The position numbers were made by a program, and so were the translations under genes. Source: Agarilytica sp045430285 (GTDB lineage Bacteria > Pseudomonadota > Gammaproteobacteria > Pseudomonadales > Cellvibrionaceae). Taken from it: a DNA stretch of 64,000 nucleotides. Location of the stretch: NCBI GenBank assembly GCA_045430285.1, contig JAILXV010000001.1, positions 496,001 through 560,000 of the forward strand, read 5' to 3'. Positions 35,647 to 45,024 of this stretch are shown here, piece by piece. The notes below the pieces were generated by a model. That model was not told the origin of the DNA and ran no database searches. It worked only from the letters and a program-made list of their open reading frames with translations. Position 1 is the stretch's first letter. Each line of letters starts with the position of its first letter.

Positions 35647-36335
35647 TGCGTCATATTCCCACTCTAGGTCAGGCATTTCTCGCTACCTTAAAAAAAGAAC
35701 TGGTTATCGGCTTTCGCAATCGTGGTGATATTGCGAACCCATTGATATTCTTCCTGAGTGTCATCATTTTCGTACCGTTGGGTATCAGTGCAGAAACAGC
35801 GATGCTCGCCAGTATTGCGCCAGGGATGATATGGATCGTTGCTTTACTGGCGACACTTCTATCCTTGGATCGTTTATTTCAGGGGGACTTTGATGACGGC
35901 AGTCTTGAGCAGTCCATCATTAGTGGCCAATCTCTGTACATGTTGGTGATAGCAAAAGTATTTGTTCATTGGCTTATTACCGGTCTGCCATTGACGCTTT
36001 TATCTCCGTTATTGGGTTTAATGATGTCATTACCTGAAACCGGATACGGGCCTTTAGTCGTATCACTCTTATTAGGTACGGGGACGCTGAGCTTGATCGG
36101 CGCAATCGGTGCCGCGCTGACGGTAGCGTTGCGCAGAGGCGGGCTGTTATTATCGCTTATCATTATGCCGCTCTATATCCCTGTGCTTGTCTTTGGTGCA
36201 GGGGCGGTAAACAACGCGATTGATGGTACCGCGTCAGCTGGGCAAATCAGTATGTTAGCCGGTTTTGTGGTGCTTTCTTTGGTGATGGCACCTTTGGCGG
36301 CAGCCGGTGCATTGCGTATTAGTATTAACAGCTAG
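35646..36335 (+). CDS. ccmB: heme export permease CcmB
   Basis: The membrane partner of CcmA, 229 residues, with about six hydrophobic segments. The N-terminal FLATLKKELVIGFRNRGDIANPLIFF is typical of CcmB, and the MIWIVALLATLLSLDRLFQGDFDDGSLEQ block is the conserved family signature. It overlaps ccmA by one base and is followed 39 bases later by ccmC. With CcmA and CcmC it releases holo-CcmE from the heme-handling complex. Confidence 0.95.
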   Translation: MRHIPTLGQAFLATLKKELVIGFRNRGDIANPLIFFLSVIIFVPLGISAETAMLASIAPGMIWIVALLATLLSLDRLFQGDFDDGSLEQSIISGQSLYMLVIAKVFVHWLITGLPLTLLSPLLGLMMSLPETGYGPLVVSLLLGTGTLSLIGAIGAALTVALRRGGLLLSLIIMPLYIPVLVFGAGAVNNAIDGTASAGQISMLAGFVVLSLVMAPLAAAGALRISINS

Positions 36336-36374
36336 CTTTGCTGGCGATAAAAGAGAATTTTCTGGGGGGATTGA

Positions 36375-37130
36375 TTGGCTTCTTGGCAATGGTTTCATCG
36401 ATTAGGTAGTCCGCGGTGGTTTTATGAGAAGACTAACGCGTGGATGCCATGGCTCGCCATTTTAAGCATTATCATGTTGGCAACGGGTGCGCTGTGGGGC
36501 CTCGGTTATGCGCCGGTGGATTACAAACAGTTCAACTCCTATCGTATTATCTATATACATGTGCCTGGCTCGGTTGTAGCGATGGCAGGCTACTATGTAA
36601 TGGCTATTAGCGGCGCTATTGGCCTAATCTGGCGAATGAAACTGGCTTTCATGGCAATGAAGTCTGCTGCGCTTGTAGGCGCTTTACTCACTTTTATCTC
36701 TCTGGTATCCGGTTCTATCTGGGGGCGACCAACTTGGAACACTTGGTGGGTGTGGGACGCGAGAATTGTTTCCGTGTTAATTTTGTTCTTCTTGTACCTG
36801 GGGGTATTAGCCCTTCAGGATGCTTATCAAGATCAAGAGTCGGCAGATAAGACCAGCGCAATACTTTCCTTAGTGGGTATGGTGAATATTCCTATTATTT
36901 ATTACTCCGTTGATTGGGTATTGACGCTTCACCAAGGCGCAACATTAAAATTGGCTGGTGAGTCGTCTATTTCGTCTTCGATGGTGTACCCCTTATTATG
37001 GATGATTGCTGCCTTTTACCTGTTATTTACCACCCTTGTACTTGGCTTTACGCGTTTGGAAGTGTTGAAGCGAGAGCGTAAAACTCGCTGGGTAAAAGAA
37101 TTGGCGTTAGAAAAAGCAGGGGGGCAATAA
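36375..37130 (+). CDS. ccmC: heme-handling protein CcmC
   Basis: A six-helix membrane protein of 251 residues that presents heme to CcmE. The start is a TTG at 36375, with GGGGGGA four bases upstream. The Trp-rich periplasmic WWD motif is WGRPTWNTWWVWDARI (about 115-130), and conserved His residues lie on either side (YIHVPGSV and LHQGATLKL). The stop is directly followed by the ATG of ccmD (TAAATG), so the genes are coupled. Confidence 0.95.
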   Translation: MASWQWFHRLGSPRWFYEKTNAWMPWLAILSIIMLATGALWGLGYAPVDYKQFNSYRIIYIHVPGSVVAMAGYYVMAISGAIGLIWRMKLAFMAMKSAALVGALLTFISLVSGSIWGRPTWNTWWVWDARIVSVLILFFLYLGVLALQDAYQDQESADKTSAILSLVGMVNIPIIYYSVDWVLTLHQGATLKLAGESSISSSMVYPLLWMIAAFYLLFTTLVLGFTRLEVLKRERKTRWVKELALEKAGGQ

Positions 37131-37406
37131 ATGGCGTTTCAATTTGACAGCTTGTCAGCTTTTTTCTGGATGACCACAGAAGGGCGGATTCATGGTCCCT
37201 ATGTGTGGGCTGCATACGTGATTACGTTCGGCGGCATTGCCGGCATCGCGTTACATTTAGTTTTTTCACAAAAAAGATTCTTTAAAACGCTAGCGGCGAT
37301 TTCTCGTCGAGAGCTTAAAACAACAGATTCAGCCGAGTGTGTTGCTGATTTATCTACCAGTGTTCGTCGTGATATCCGTAACGATGAACAAGACGAAGAC
37401 GACTGA
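37131..37406 (+). CDS. ccmD: heme exporter accessory protein CcmD
   Basis: A 91-residue small membrane protein that joins the CcmABC complex and helps release CcmE. It has one membrane helix (about 25-45, VWAAYVITFGGIAGIALHLVF). The family is usually 50-70 residues; here the C-terminal cytoplasmic tail is extended and acidic (ending NDEQDEDD). The stop lies 7 bases before the ccmE ATG. Confidence 0.88.
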   Translation: MAFQFDSLSAFFWMTTEGRIHGPYVWAAYVITFGGIAGIALHLVFSQKRFFKTLAAISRRELKTTDSAECVADLSTSVRRDIRNDEQDEDD

Positions 37407-37413
37407 GGTTTAT

Positions 37414-37887
37414 ATGCATCCTGTAAGAAAACAACGTTTGATTGTGGTGTTATTTATTGTCATTGGTAGCACCTTAGGTGTTTCCTTGGTGTTTTTTGCG
37501 CTGAAAGAAAATCTGAATTTGTTTTATCCGCCTTCTAAAGTATTGATGGGGGAAGCGCCAGAAAACAGAACCATACGCGCTGGAGGGTGCGTCGTGCCAG
37601 GCTCTATAAGCCGTGACGACACAAGCTTACGTGTGCACTTTGACGTGACCGATGGGGAAGCAACATTACCCGTGATCCACGAAGGTATTTTGCCTGATTT
37701 ATTTGCCGAAGGAGAGGCGACCGTGATGATTGGAAAATACATTAACGGCGTTTTTGAGGCAGACGAAGTTATGGCAAAACATGATGAAACCTACATGCCT
37801 CGCGAAGTGGCAGATAGCATAGAAAGTAAACCCTCCGAGTACAGTAATCACCCTAAAACCTGCCAGGTAATTGACTATGGTTCCTGA
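37414..37887 (+). CDS. ccmE: heme chaperone CcmE
   Basis: CcmE, 157 residues, carries heme in the periplasm. The ATG at 37414 gives the family N-terminus MHPVRKQRLI and has TGAGG seven bases upstream; longer starts would overlap ccmD. One N-terminal membrane helix (about 8-30) anchors it. The heme-binding His is H123 in AKHDETYMP (E. coli H130), next to the conserved Tyr. The stop overlaps the ccmF start region by 11 bases. Confidence 0.96.
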   Translation: MHPVRKQRLIVVLFIVIGSTLGVSLVFFALKENLNLFYPPSKVLMGEAPENRTIRAGGCVVPGSISRDDTSLRVHFDVTDGEATLPVIHEGILPDLFAEGEATVMIGKYINGVFEADEVMAKHDETYMPREVADSIESKPSEYSNHPKTCQVIDYGS

Positions 37888-39937
37888 GTACGGGCAGTTA
37901 TGTTTAATTATGGCCTTGTTACTATCGTTATGTTTGGCGGTAGTGCCTTTGATGGGGACATACAACGGTAAAGTTGTGTGGATGGCTTCATCACGATCGT
38001 TGTCGACGGGGCTATTTGTTTTCATTTTATTGTCATTTGGTTTTTTGGGCTGGTCATTTTATGTAGACGACTTTTCCGTCAAATACGTCGCCAACCATTC
38101 AAATAGTTTATTGCCCGTGCAATATAAATTGAGTGCCGTATGGGGTGGCCATGAAGGCTCCCTTTTACTTTGGGTGTTAATGCTTACCGGTTGGACGTTC
38201 GCAGTTAGCGTGTTCAGCAAAAAGTTACCCATCGATATGGTTGCGCGTGTTTTATCAGTAATGGGTATGATCGCGGTTGGCTTTTTATTGTTTATGATAC
38301 TTACCTCTAATCCGTTTGATCGCATCTTGCCAAACGTGCCGCACGAAGGCTCAGATCTAAACCCCTTGCTGCAAGACTTCGGTTTGATTGTGCATCCGCC
38401 CACGCTTTACATGGGATATGTTGGATTTTCAGTTGTATTTGCGTTTGCGATCGCGGCGTTACTTTCAGGGCGTGTAGACAGCGCATGGGCACGATGGGCA
38501 AGGCCTTGGACTAATTTGGCTTGGGCATTCTTAAGTTTAGGTATCGCCTTAGGCAGTTGGTGGGCCTATTACGAGCTTGGCTGGGGCGGCTGGTGGTTTT
38601 GGGACCCCGTTGAAAACGCGTCCTTTATGCCGTGGTTAGTGGGTACAGCATTGATTCATACTCTGGCGATGACGGAGAAGCGGGGCTCATTTAAAAACTG
38701 GACGCTGTTTCTGGCGATCTTTACGTTTTCTTTAAGCTTACTCGGGACGTTCTTAGTGCGATCGGGGGTGCTCACCTCTGTACATGCATTCGCAACGGAT
38801 CCTGAACGTGGCGTTTTTATTCTGGGCTTTCTCGCTGTGGTTGTCGGCGGATCGTTAACCTTATTCGCTCTGCGTGCACCGGTAGTAAAAAGCGCTTCAG
38901 GTTTTAAACTTTTATCTCGTGAATCATTTATTTTGATGAACACGATCATCTTGGTGATTACGGTTAACTTTGTGTTGTTGGGGACCTTATATCCCTTGTT
39001 AACAGAAGCTGTGGGCGCGGGAAAAATCTCTGTCGGTGTGCCTTACTTTAATTTCTTTTTTGTGAAATTAATGTTAGTTATCGCGATGTTGATGGGGCTA
39101 GCCATTATGCTCAATTGGAAGAAGACTGATTTTTCCAAAATTAAAAAATGGCAGATCGTGCCTTTCCTATTAAGTCTCTGGGTCGGCACGTTTATTCCTG
39201 GGATTGTCGATGGACCGTACTCAATCGCTGCGGCGGTTGCGATTACGCTGGGTTCCTGGGTGATCTTCGCGTGTTTTTCTGACGTTCATAGAAAAACTCG
39301 AAATGCGTCTTCGTTTGGTCTTGGCTTAAAGCGTTTGCCTGCTGGTTATTACGGCATGATATTCGCCCACATTGGTTTTGGTTTAACCTTTCTTGGCGCT
39401 TCAGTGAATACAATTTACAGCGTACAACGAGACGTCCGCCTGACGGTTGGCAATGAAATCACCATAGCCAATATGCAATATGAATTAAGCGATGTTCAAC
39501 GTGTTCGTGGCCCTAATTATATGGCGAACGTCGGTGAAATTACCGTAAGTAAAGACGGTCAAAAAGTTGTCGTGCTATCACCTGAAAAGCGTAATTACCT
39601 GTCGGGCGGAAACGTGATGACTGAAGCCGCTATTGATGCGGGCTTCCTGCGCGACATATATGTAGCCTTAGGCAACCAGTTGAGTAATACCGATTGGGAA
39701 GTGCGTATTCATTACAAACCTCTTGTGCGTTGGATTTGGCTGGGCGTGATTTTTATGTCGATCGGCGGCATCGTCGCGGTGAGTGATAAGCGTTATCGGC
39801 TGAAGCGTAAAGATACAGAGGTTGAAGACGCCCGAAATACCGTGCCCGAGGTCGTTAAGACGGTTCCGGAAGACAGCTCTGAGTCTTCTGTGCCCTCTGA
39901 TAATGACAGTGCCGAAGGTCAGGGTAGTTCAGTATGA
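37877..39937 (+). CDS. ccmF: cytochrome c heme lyase subunit CcmF
   Basis: A large membrane protein of 686 residues that receives heme from CcmE and attaches it to apocytochrome c. The ATG at 37877 (MVPEYGQL) is chosen over an upstream TTG because AGGTAA lies six bases before it. Family motifs are WGGHEGSLLLWVL and the Trp-rich WAYYELGWGGWWFWDPVENAS, with about 15 hydrophobic segments. The C-terminal tail is polar and Ser/Glu-rich (from about 645), longer than usual. It overlaps ccmG by 4 bases (ATGA). Confidence 0.96.
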   Translation: MVPEYGQLCLIMALLLSLCLAVVPLMGTYNGKVVWMASSRSLSTGLFVFILLSFGFLGWSFYVDDFSVKYVANHSNSLLPVQYKLSAVWGGHEGSLLLWVLMLTGWTFAVSVFSKKLPIDMVARVLSVMGMIAVGFLLFMILTSNPFDRILPNVPHEGSDLNPLLQDFGLIVHPPTLYMGYVGFSVVFAFAIAALLSGRVDSAWARWARPWTNLAWAFLSLGIALGSWWAYYELGWGGWWFWDPVENASFMPWLVGTALIHTLAMTEKRGSFKNWTLFLAIFTFSLSLLGTFLVRSGVLTSVHAFATDPERGVFILGFLAVVVGGSLTLFALRAPVVKSASGFKLLSRESFILMNTIILVITVNFVLLGTLYPLLTEAVGAGKISVGVPYFNFFFVKLMLVIAMLMGLAIMLNWKKTDFSKIKKWQIVPFLLSLWVGTFIPGIVDGPYSIAAAVAITLGSWVIFACFSDVHRKTRNASSFGLGLKRLPAGYYGMIFAHIGFGLTFLGASVNTIYSVQRDVRLTVGNEITIANMQYELSDVQRVRGPNYMANVGEITVSKDGQKVVVLSPEKRNYLSGGNVMTEAAIDAGFLRDIYVALGNQLSNTDWEVRIHYKPLVRWIWLGVIFMSIGGIVAVSDKRYRLKRKDTEVEDARNTVPEVVKTVPEDSSESSVPSDNDSAEGQGSSV

Positions 39938-40452
39938 GTCGGATCAAGCTATTTATACCCCTTATGGTGTTCATTGTGATGGGCGTATTTCTTGCCATTG
40001 GCTTGAAGAACGACCCCAATCACTTGCCTTCCGCATTGGTCGGCAAACCTTTCCCCGCAGTTGATTTGCCTCGCTTAAAAGGAGGAGAAATCGTTACGCG
40101 GGATGAGCTAATCGGCGAGACTTTTATCCTAAATGTATGGGCGACTTGGTGCCCGACCTGTATTCACGAGCATCCGTATCTGGTCAAGCTCGCAGAGCAA
40201 GGCGTGCGTATTGTCGGTTTGAATTATAAGGATGAAAACGCCAAAGCGCTTAATTGGCTTGAGCGCCTAGGTGACCCCTATATTCTTAATATTGAGGATG
40301 CCGATGGTCGATTGGGGTTGCATCTTGGTGTTTACGGCGCGCCAGAAACCTTCCTTGTCGATCCTTCTGGAACGATTTTACTGCGTCATGCTGGGGATTT
40401 GAACGAGCGCGTGTGGCATGACCAATTTGTCCCTATTCTGTCCAAGCTCTAG
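39934..40452 (+). CDS. ccmG: thiol:disulfide oxidoreductase CcmG (DsbE)
   Basis: A membrane-anchored periplasmic thioredoxin-like protein, 172 residues, that reduces apocytochrome or CcmH cysteines. One N-terminal helix (about 5-23) anchors it. The active site is WCPTC (C73 and C76), in the context NVWATWCPTC; a cis-Pro lies near YGAPETFLVD, and the Glu of GAPET is a CcmG feature. The start overlaps ccmF by four bases. The operon then breaks for a PHA depolymerase before resuming with ccmH. Confidence 0.96.
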   Translation: MSRIKLFIPLMVFIVMGVFLAIGLKNDPNHLPSALVGKPFPAVDLPRLKGGEIVTRDELIGETFILNVWATWCPTCIHEHPYLVKLAEQGVRIVGLNYKDENAKALNWLERLGDPYILNIEDADGRLGLHLGVYGAPETFLVDPSGTILLRHAGDLNERVWHDQFVPILSKL

Positions 40453-40865
40453 TTATTTCAATATCTAATTAATCGTATCAAGTTCCTTTTGGCAACTTTT
40501 AGAGGTCGATTTACCTTTGGAAGAGGGTATTCGCACCCGCAATATCGATTACTATGGTTGTGGCACACATATCTAATATTTGACGGTAATTGCCCTGGGA
40601 GGTACGACACCAAGGTAGACTTTTCTTCTGGTGTCAAATAGGTGTATATTGTTGCTGTGGCGCAAAAAACAACGGATTTTTGATGTTTTTGGCCAATAAA
40701 TATGCATTTATAGGACAATATTATGAATGTTTGTTTTAAAAAGACGTAGCATTAGACTATATTGTCGTAAAGAATAAGAAATTTAATATGGGATTTTGCT
40801 CTGCAGCATTTCCTTGTTAATATCATAAAAAGGCAGTCCAATTCTCGAGGTCGAGGGGGTATTGA
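40453..40865. other. gene-free stretch between ccmG and phaZ
   Basis: About 410 AT-rich bases. Inverted repeats are GACACCA/TGGTGTC (40606-40612 with 40629-40635) and ATAAAT/ATTTAT (40696-40711), either of which could be an operator. A GAGGGGG ribosome binding site lies just before phaZ. No clear terminator for the ccm genes is seen. The promoter of phaZ must lie here but I cannot place it. Confidence 0.5.
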
Positions 40866-42170
40866 ATGTTATATCATGCTTATGAAATGAACCACGCGGT
40901 AGTCGGTCCATTGCGGCATTTAGTGGATTTCAACAAGCGATTTTGCCAGTCACCATATAACCCGATGTCATATACCTGGGCAGGGAAAAATGTTTCCGCA
41001 GCGTGTGACCTATTTGAAGCGGTAACCCGTCGTTACGACAAGCCTCAGTGGGGTTTAGACTCGACAACTATCAACGGCGTTAGTGTGCCAGTTAAAGAGC
41101 ACGTTGTTTGGGAAAAACCTTTCGCCCGCCTTCTCCATTTTGAACGTGATGCTGCCAATAAAGCGAAAGCTACTGGTAAAGACAGTGTTGATCCCCGAGT
41201 TCTAATCGTTGCGCCACTATCAGGTCATTACGCGACCTTGTTACGCGGAACGGTAGAAACCTTTCTTCCTGAACATGAAGTGTTTGTTAGTGATTGGGCT
41301 GACGCACGTAACGTGCCTTTAAGTGATGGTCGTTTCGATATGAACGACTATATCGACTACGTTATTCAAATGATCGAAACAATAGGCCCCGATGCTCACG
41401 TATTTGCGGTATGTCAGCCAGGCCCATCGGTTCTTGCTGCTGTTTCCGTCATGTCGGAAAACAATTCCGAGTTTACGCCTGCTTCTATGACGATTGTAGG
41501 CTCGCCAATTGACACGCGTCTGTCGCCTACCGTGCCTAATAAAATTGCGTGGGAGCGCAGTTACGATTGGTTCAAAGATAACGTTATTTATTCTGTGCCT
41601 TGGCCCAATAAGGGCGCAATGAGACGTGTGTATCCAGGGTTTTTGCAGCTGGGCGGGTTTATAACAATGAACCGTTCTCGACATGTTTCAGCGCATAAAG
41701 ATTACTTTAATCACTTGGTGGAAGGTGATTGTGATAGCGCAAAACGCCACGAAGAATTTTATAACGAATATCTGTCGGTGTTAGATTTGACAGAAGAGTT
41801 TTACCTGCAAACTATTCGCGATATTTTCCAGGAGCATAAATTACCAGAAGGTAAATTGATGCATCGAGGGAAGCTTGTTAAACCAGCTGAAATCACTAAG
41901 ACTGCGCTATTCACAATTGAAGGCGAGAAAGACGATATTTCTGGTATTGGTCAAACCCAAGCAGCGCATGCTTTGTGTACGGGTTTGCCTGATGATATGC
42001 AGCAGGATTACGTTCAGCCTGGTGTTGGTCACTACGGTGTATTCAGTGGCTCGCGCTTCCGCGATGAAATCCATCCTCGTGTTATGGAATTCATGCGTAC
42101 GTATATGGACATGAAGAAAGAAGCTGCTTTCCAAAAGAAAAACCCGCAGTTGTTCGCTGCTGCGAAATAG
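40866..42170 (+). CDS. phaZ: intracellular polyhydroxyalkanoate depolymerase
   Basis: A 434-residue cytosolic depolymerase that mobilises stored polyhydroxyalkanoate granules. The nucleophile is a cysteine, C183 in AVCQPGP, the number known for Ralstonia eutropha PhaZ1. The other triad members fit D356 (in GEKDDISG) and H389 (in GVGHYGVF), each within one residue of the Ralstonia positions. There is no signal peptide. The protein starts MLYHAYEMNHAVVGPLR, typical of the family. It lies between ccmG and ccmH and is followed by a strong terminator, so it forms a one-gene unit. Contrast it with the secreted depolymerase at 22898. Confidence 0.95.
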   Translation: MLYHAYEMNHAVVGPLRHLVDFNKRFCQSPYNPMSYTWAGKNVSAACDLFEAVTRRYDKPQWGLDSTTINGVSVPVKEHVVWEKPFARLLHFERDAANKAKATGKDSVDPRVLIVAPLSGHYATLLRGTVETFLPEHEVFVSDWADARNVPLSDGRFDMNDYIDYVIQMIETIGPDAHVFAVCQPGPSVLAAVSVMSENNSEFTPASMTIVGSPIDTRLSPTVPNKIAWERSYDWFKDNVIYSVPWPNKGAMRRVYPGFLQLGGFITMNRSRHVSAHKDYFNHLVEGDCDSAKRHEEFYNEYLSVLDLTEEFYLQTIRDIFQEHKLPEGKLMHRGKLVKPAEITKTALFTIEGEKDDISGIGQTQAAHALCTGLPDDMQQDYVQPGVGHYGVFSGSRFRDEIHPRVMEFMRTYMDMKKEAAFQKKNPQLFAAAK

Positions 42171-42190
42171 GTTTTTACTGCGTGTATGTG

Positions 42191-42217
42191 AAAAAGCATC
42201 TTCGGGTGCTTTTTTTA
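42191..42217 (+). terminator. rho-independent terminator after phaZ
   Basis: AAGCATC pairs with GGTGCTT (one G-T pair) around a TTCG tetraloop, followed by seven T (about 42210-42216). The C(UUCG)G loop is exceptionally stable. It starts 21 bases after the phaZ stop. Confidence 0.95.
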
Positions 42218-42318
42218 TGTCCGCAGTTTTGATGTATCCTATGAGGTATCTCGCTAGTGACGTAAAACTTGTAAGCGAATAATTGACCTTATTATTAGTT
42301 TCTATTTCAGGTACCCAC

Positions 42319-42759
42319 ATGTTGAAAAGATTTTTACTCTGTATTTTGTTCATTGCGTCATCTGCGGCGATCGCTCAGCCGAAATCGACTGAAGATTGGT
42401 CGCGTCGTGATGCTTTTGTGAACCTGGAAAAACTGGATGAGAGTATTGTTGCTGAATGGGAGGGCGGTGCCTGGAAGCACGAGGGCGTTACGGGCAGCTT
42501 CAGGTTTTTTCTTACGGAATATAAAAAAGGCCGCGAGAAGCTCTACATACAATGGGTTTTAGATGGGGGTGAAGCAGCCTATTCTATGAGCGTAAAAGAG
42601 CTTAATATTCGTCCTGAGTATGACCTCACTTTGCCGGAGTGTCTCGATGGTGATAGTTGTCGCTTGCTTAAGGTCAACGCTAGGCACTTCTATGAAGAAA
42701 CTGACCGAGAATTCCAAATAAAGCTTGATGGGTTGGGTAGCTATAGTTTCGACTTTTAG
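42319..42759 (+). CDS. secreted hypothetical protein
   Basis: A 146-residue protein with a clear signal peptide (MLKRFLLCILFIASSAAIA-QPK). The ATG at 42319 has CAGG upstream; an earlier start would spoil the signal. The mature part is about 125 residues, with Trp-rich EWEGGAWKHEGVTGSFRFF and two Cys (CLDGDSCRLL) that may form a disulfide. I do not recognise the family. It lies between phaZ and ccmH with its own gap, and a perfect 8-bp hairpin covers its stop codon. Confidence 0.7.
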   Translation: MLKRFLLCILFIASSAAIAQPKSTEDWSRRDAFVNLEKLDESIVAEWEGGAWKHEGVTGSFRFFLTEYKKGREKLYIQWVLDGGEAAYSMSVKELNIRPEYDLTLPECLDGDSCRLLKVNARHFYEETDREFQIKLDGLGSYSFDF

Positions 42760-42785
42760 GCCGTACGTTATATGGATTACGGCCT
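42758..42785. other. inverted repeat at the end of the secreted-protein gene
   Basis: AGGCCGTA (42758-42765) and TACGGCCT (42778-42785), perfect, with a 12-base loop. No T-run follows, so a terminator is possible but weak. Confidence 0.5.
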
Positions 42786-42889
42786 ACGCTTACTTTTCGT
42801 AGGGTTTTAGTCGAAGCGCTTTTGATGTGCGCATCCTAGTGTGAAATGTTGAAGCACTGGTATACTGGGCCGCTAATTCGGGGGTCCAT

Positions 42890-43423
42890 GTGAAATTTCT
42901 AAGTTTTCTTCTTTTTATCTCAATAAGTGTTTCCGTCTTTGCGATCGATGTTGTTGAATTCGACGACGCGGTCGAGCGAGAGCGCTTTAACCAGCTCACC
43001 TATGAATTGCGCTGTCCTAAGTGTCAGAACCAGAATTTAGTCGATTCTAATTCCCAGATTTCACAAGATTTGCGGCGAGAAGTCGCTCGTCTGATCCGTG
43101 AAGGTAAAAACGACGATGAGATAAAAGCGCAGATGGTCGCTTTGTACGGCGATTTTATTTTGTACCGTCCGCCTGTCCAAAGTAATACCGTAGTGCTTTG
43201 GATTGGCCCAGTGGTCATGATGGCGCTGGGTTTACTCGTATTTGGGATCATCCTTATCAAGCGTATGAACACGGAAATAATTGATGACGAAGAAGATACA
43301 ATAACATCGGGCGATAGTGGCATTCGAAATGATGATGTTGCCAATGGGGATGCGGAAGCACCTGAAGGTGTTTCAGTGGATCATACAGACGATCAAAACC
43401 CAGACGAAAAGAGCGATACCTAA
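42890..43423 (+). CDS. ccmH: cytochrome c maturation protein CcmH
   Basis: CcmH/CycL, 177 residues, binds apocytochrome and CcmF. The start is GTG at 42890 with GGGGG five bases before it; an ATG two bases upstream is followed at once by a stop. The signal peptide ends near FA-ID. The redox motif is LRCPKCQ (C42 and C45). One membrane helix follows at about 103-123. The C-terminal tail (130-177) is acidic and longer than usual. Together with ccmI it forms the second part of the split ccm cluster. Confidence 0.94.
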   Translation: MKFLSFLLFISISVSVFAIDVVEFDDAVERERFNQLTYELRCPKCQNQNLVDSNSQISQDLRREVARLIREGKNDDEIKAQMVALYGDFILYRPPVQSNTVVLWIGPVVMMALGLLVFGIILIKRMNTEIIDDEEDTITSGDSGIRNDDVANGDAEAPEGVSVDHTDDQNPDEKSDT

Positions 43424-43470
43424 TTTTACTATCGCTAAACGCACACTTAATGAGTTAAATAAAACTACCT

Positions 43471-44727
43471 ATGGAATTTTGGCAATTTTTTTTACTGGTA
43501 AATATATTAGCCGCTATTTTTGTGGTTTGGCCCACCGTATTTTTGGCAAAAAAATACCGACAGCAATTACGATCCAATGCGCGTACAGATAGCAATGAAG
43601 ATGTCTACCAGGATCATGTTCTTGAGTTAGAGCAAACGCTTGTGCGTGGTGAAATTGATGCTGACGAACTCGCGGGCCTAAAGCGTGATTTAGAAAAAAC
43701 CATGGTCGAAGAGAATCATATGGACGGTGATATGAGTGACCGTCCCATTATTTCTTCCTTTAAAAGTCGTATTCCGGTTTTAACCCTTGTTTTTTTGCTG
43801 CCTATTTTTTCAATGTTTTTGTACTCAATATTGGGCGCGAAGAAAGATTGGGATATATATCAATTAGCAACGACGCGTGTCCATGCGCCTGCTGAAGATG
43901 TCGTAGAGCTTACTGATGAATTGATGGAGGCCCTTCAGTCTCGTGTAAAAGACAAGCCAGACAATGCACAAAACTGGTACCTTCTGGCTTCTACCGCAAT
44001 AGAACAAGGCTCTTTTGAAGAAGCGGTGCGTGCCTATCGGCAGGTTTTAGAAATCGAACCAAACGCGCCGACCATTAAAGCGGAATTGGCTCAAGCATTA
44101 TTTTTACGAGCGGGTAATACCATTACGCCTGAAGTACGTAAGCATGCAAATGAGGTGTTGGCGGTGGCGCCAAACATGCCTACCGCGTTGGGCTTGGCCG
44201 GAATTGACGCTTATCGTTCCGGTGAATACCAAACCGCGATTGAGCATTGGAAAAAGGCACTCGTGCAACTCGACCCAGATTCTGACGCGGCACAAGCATT
44301 AACAGGTGGTATAGCGCGCTCAACAATTGCGTTATCGAAAAGTGGTGAGCAACCAACGGCAGATGAAGAGAAAGGGCTATCCGTTACCGTAAAAGTTTCA
44401 TTAGCTAAAAAGGCTGCTGGCGTTAACAAGACGGACACCGTTTTTGTTTATGCGCGGGCTTTTCAAGGGCCGCCGATGCCCTTGGCTATTCAGAAGGTAA
44501 CCGTGGCTGAATTGCCCATTACACTGACCTTGGATAATTCAATGTCGATGATGCAGGGGATGGATCTTGCTGCGTTTCCTCAAATCGAAGTGATCGCGCG
44601 GGTGTCTTCATCTGGCAGTGCAACGCCCCAACCAGGGGATTGGCAAGCCAAGCAGGGGCCAATTATCGTTTCCAGCCAAAAAGCGCCGATCAAACTCAAA
44701 ATAAGCGAACAAATTCCCTCCAAATAA
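43471..44727 (+). CDS. ccmI: cytochrome c biogenesis protein CcmI (CycH)
   Basis: The apocytochrome chaperone of the CcmFHI complex, 418 residues. Two membrane helices (about 4-24 and 95-118) flank a cytoplasmic loop of the CcmI-1 type (DHVLELEQTLVRGEIDADELAGLKRDLE, split here for recognition). The periplasmic part has TPR repeats (LASTAIEQGSFEEAVRAYRQVLEIEPN) and a C-terminal beta-rich domain (VTVKVSLAKKA, PLAIQKVTVAELP). It lies 47 bases after ccmH. The gap of 297 bases before smc carries a small CGCCGC/GCGGCG hairpin and little else. Confidence 0.93.
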   Translation: MEFWQFFLLVNILAAIFVVWPTVFLAKKYRQQLRSNARTDSNEDVYQDHVLELEQTLVRGEIDADELAGLKRDLEKTMVEENHMDGDMSDRPIISSFKSRIPVLTLVFLLPIFSMFLYSILGAKKDWDIYQLATTRVHAPAEDVVELTDELMEALQSRVKDKPDNAQNWYLLASTAIEQGSFEEAVRAYRQVLEIEPNAPTIKAELAQALFLRAGNTITPEVRKHANEVLAVAPNMPTALGLAGIDAYRSGEYQTAIEHWKKALVQLDPDSDAAQALTGGIARSTIALSKSGEQPTADEEKGLSVTVKVSLAKKAAGVNKTDTVFVYARAFQGPPMPLAIQKVTVAELPITLTLDNSMSMMQGMDLAAFPQIEVIARVSSSGSATPQPGDWQAKQGPIIVSSQKAPIKLKISEQIPSK

Positions 44728-45024
44728 TAGATTTGTATCTATCCTAATTAGCGCTATTTTTAAGTGTGTTGAGATCGCCGCAACCGCAAGATTTTAGCGG
44801 CGTCTTGAGGCGCGTTTTCGCGTGATTCCTTCAGTCTTAGGGTGTAGAATCGCGGGTTTTCACAGAAAAAATATGGGGCTAAAGAGCGATCATAAAAGGG
44901 TGGTTAAATTACCATCAATATGGCGAAAGCTCTGGCAGAATTCCTAGAAAATCGTTGCTAGACCGTAAGCCGTAACTGAGCGCTTCAATATCAGCGAACA
45001 ATAAATGACCATAAGCGAATAAAC

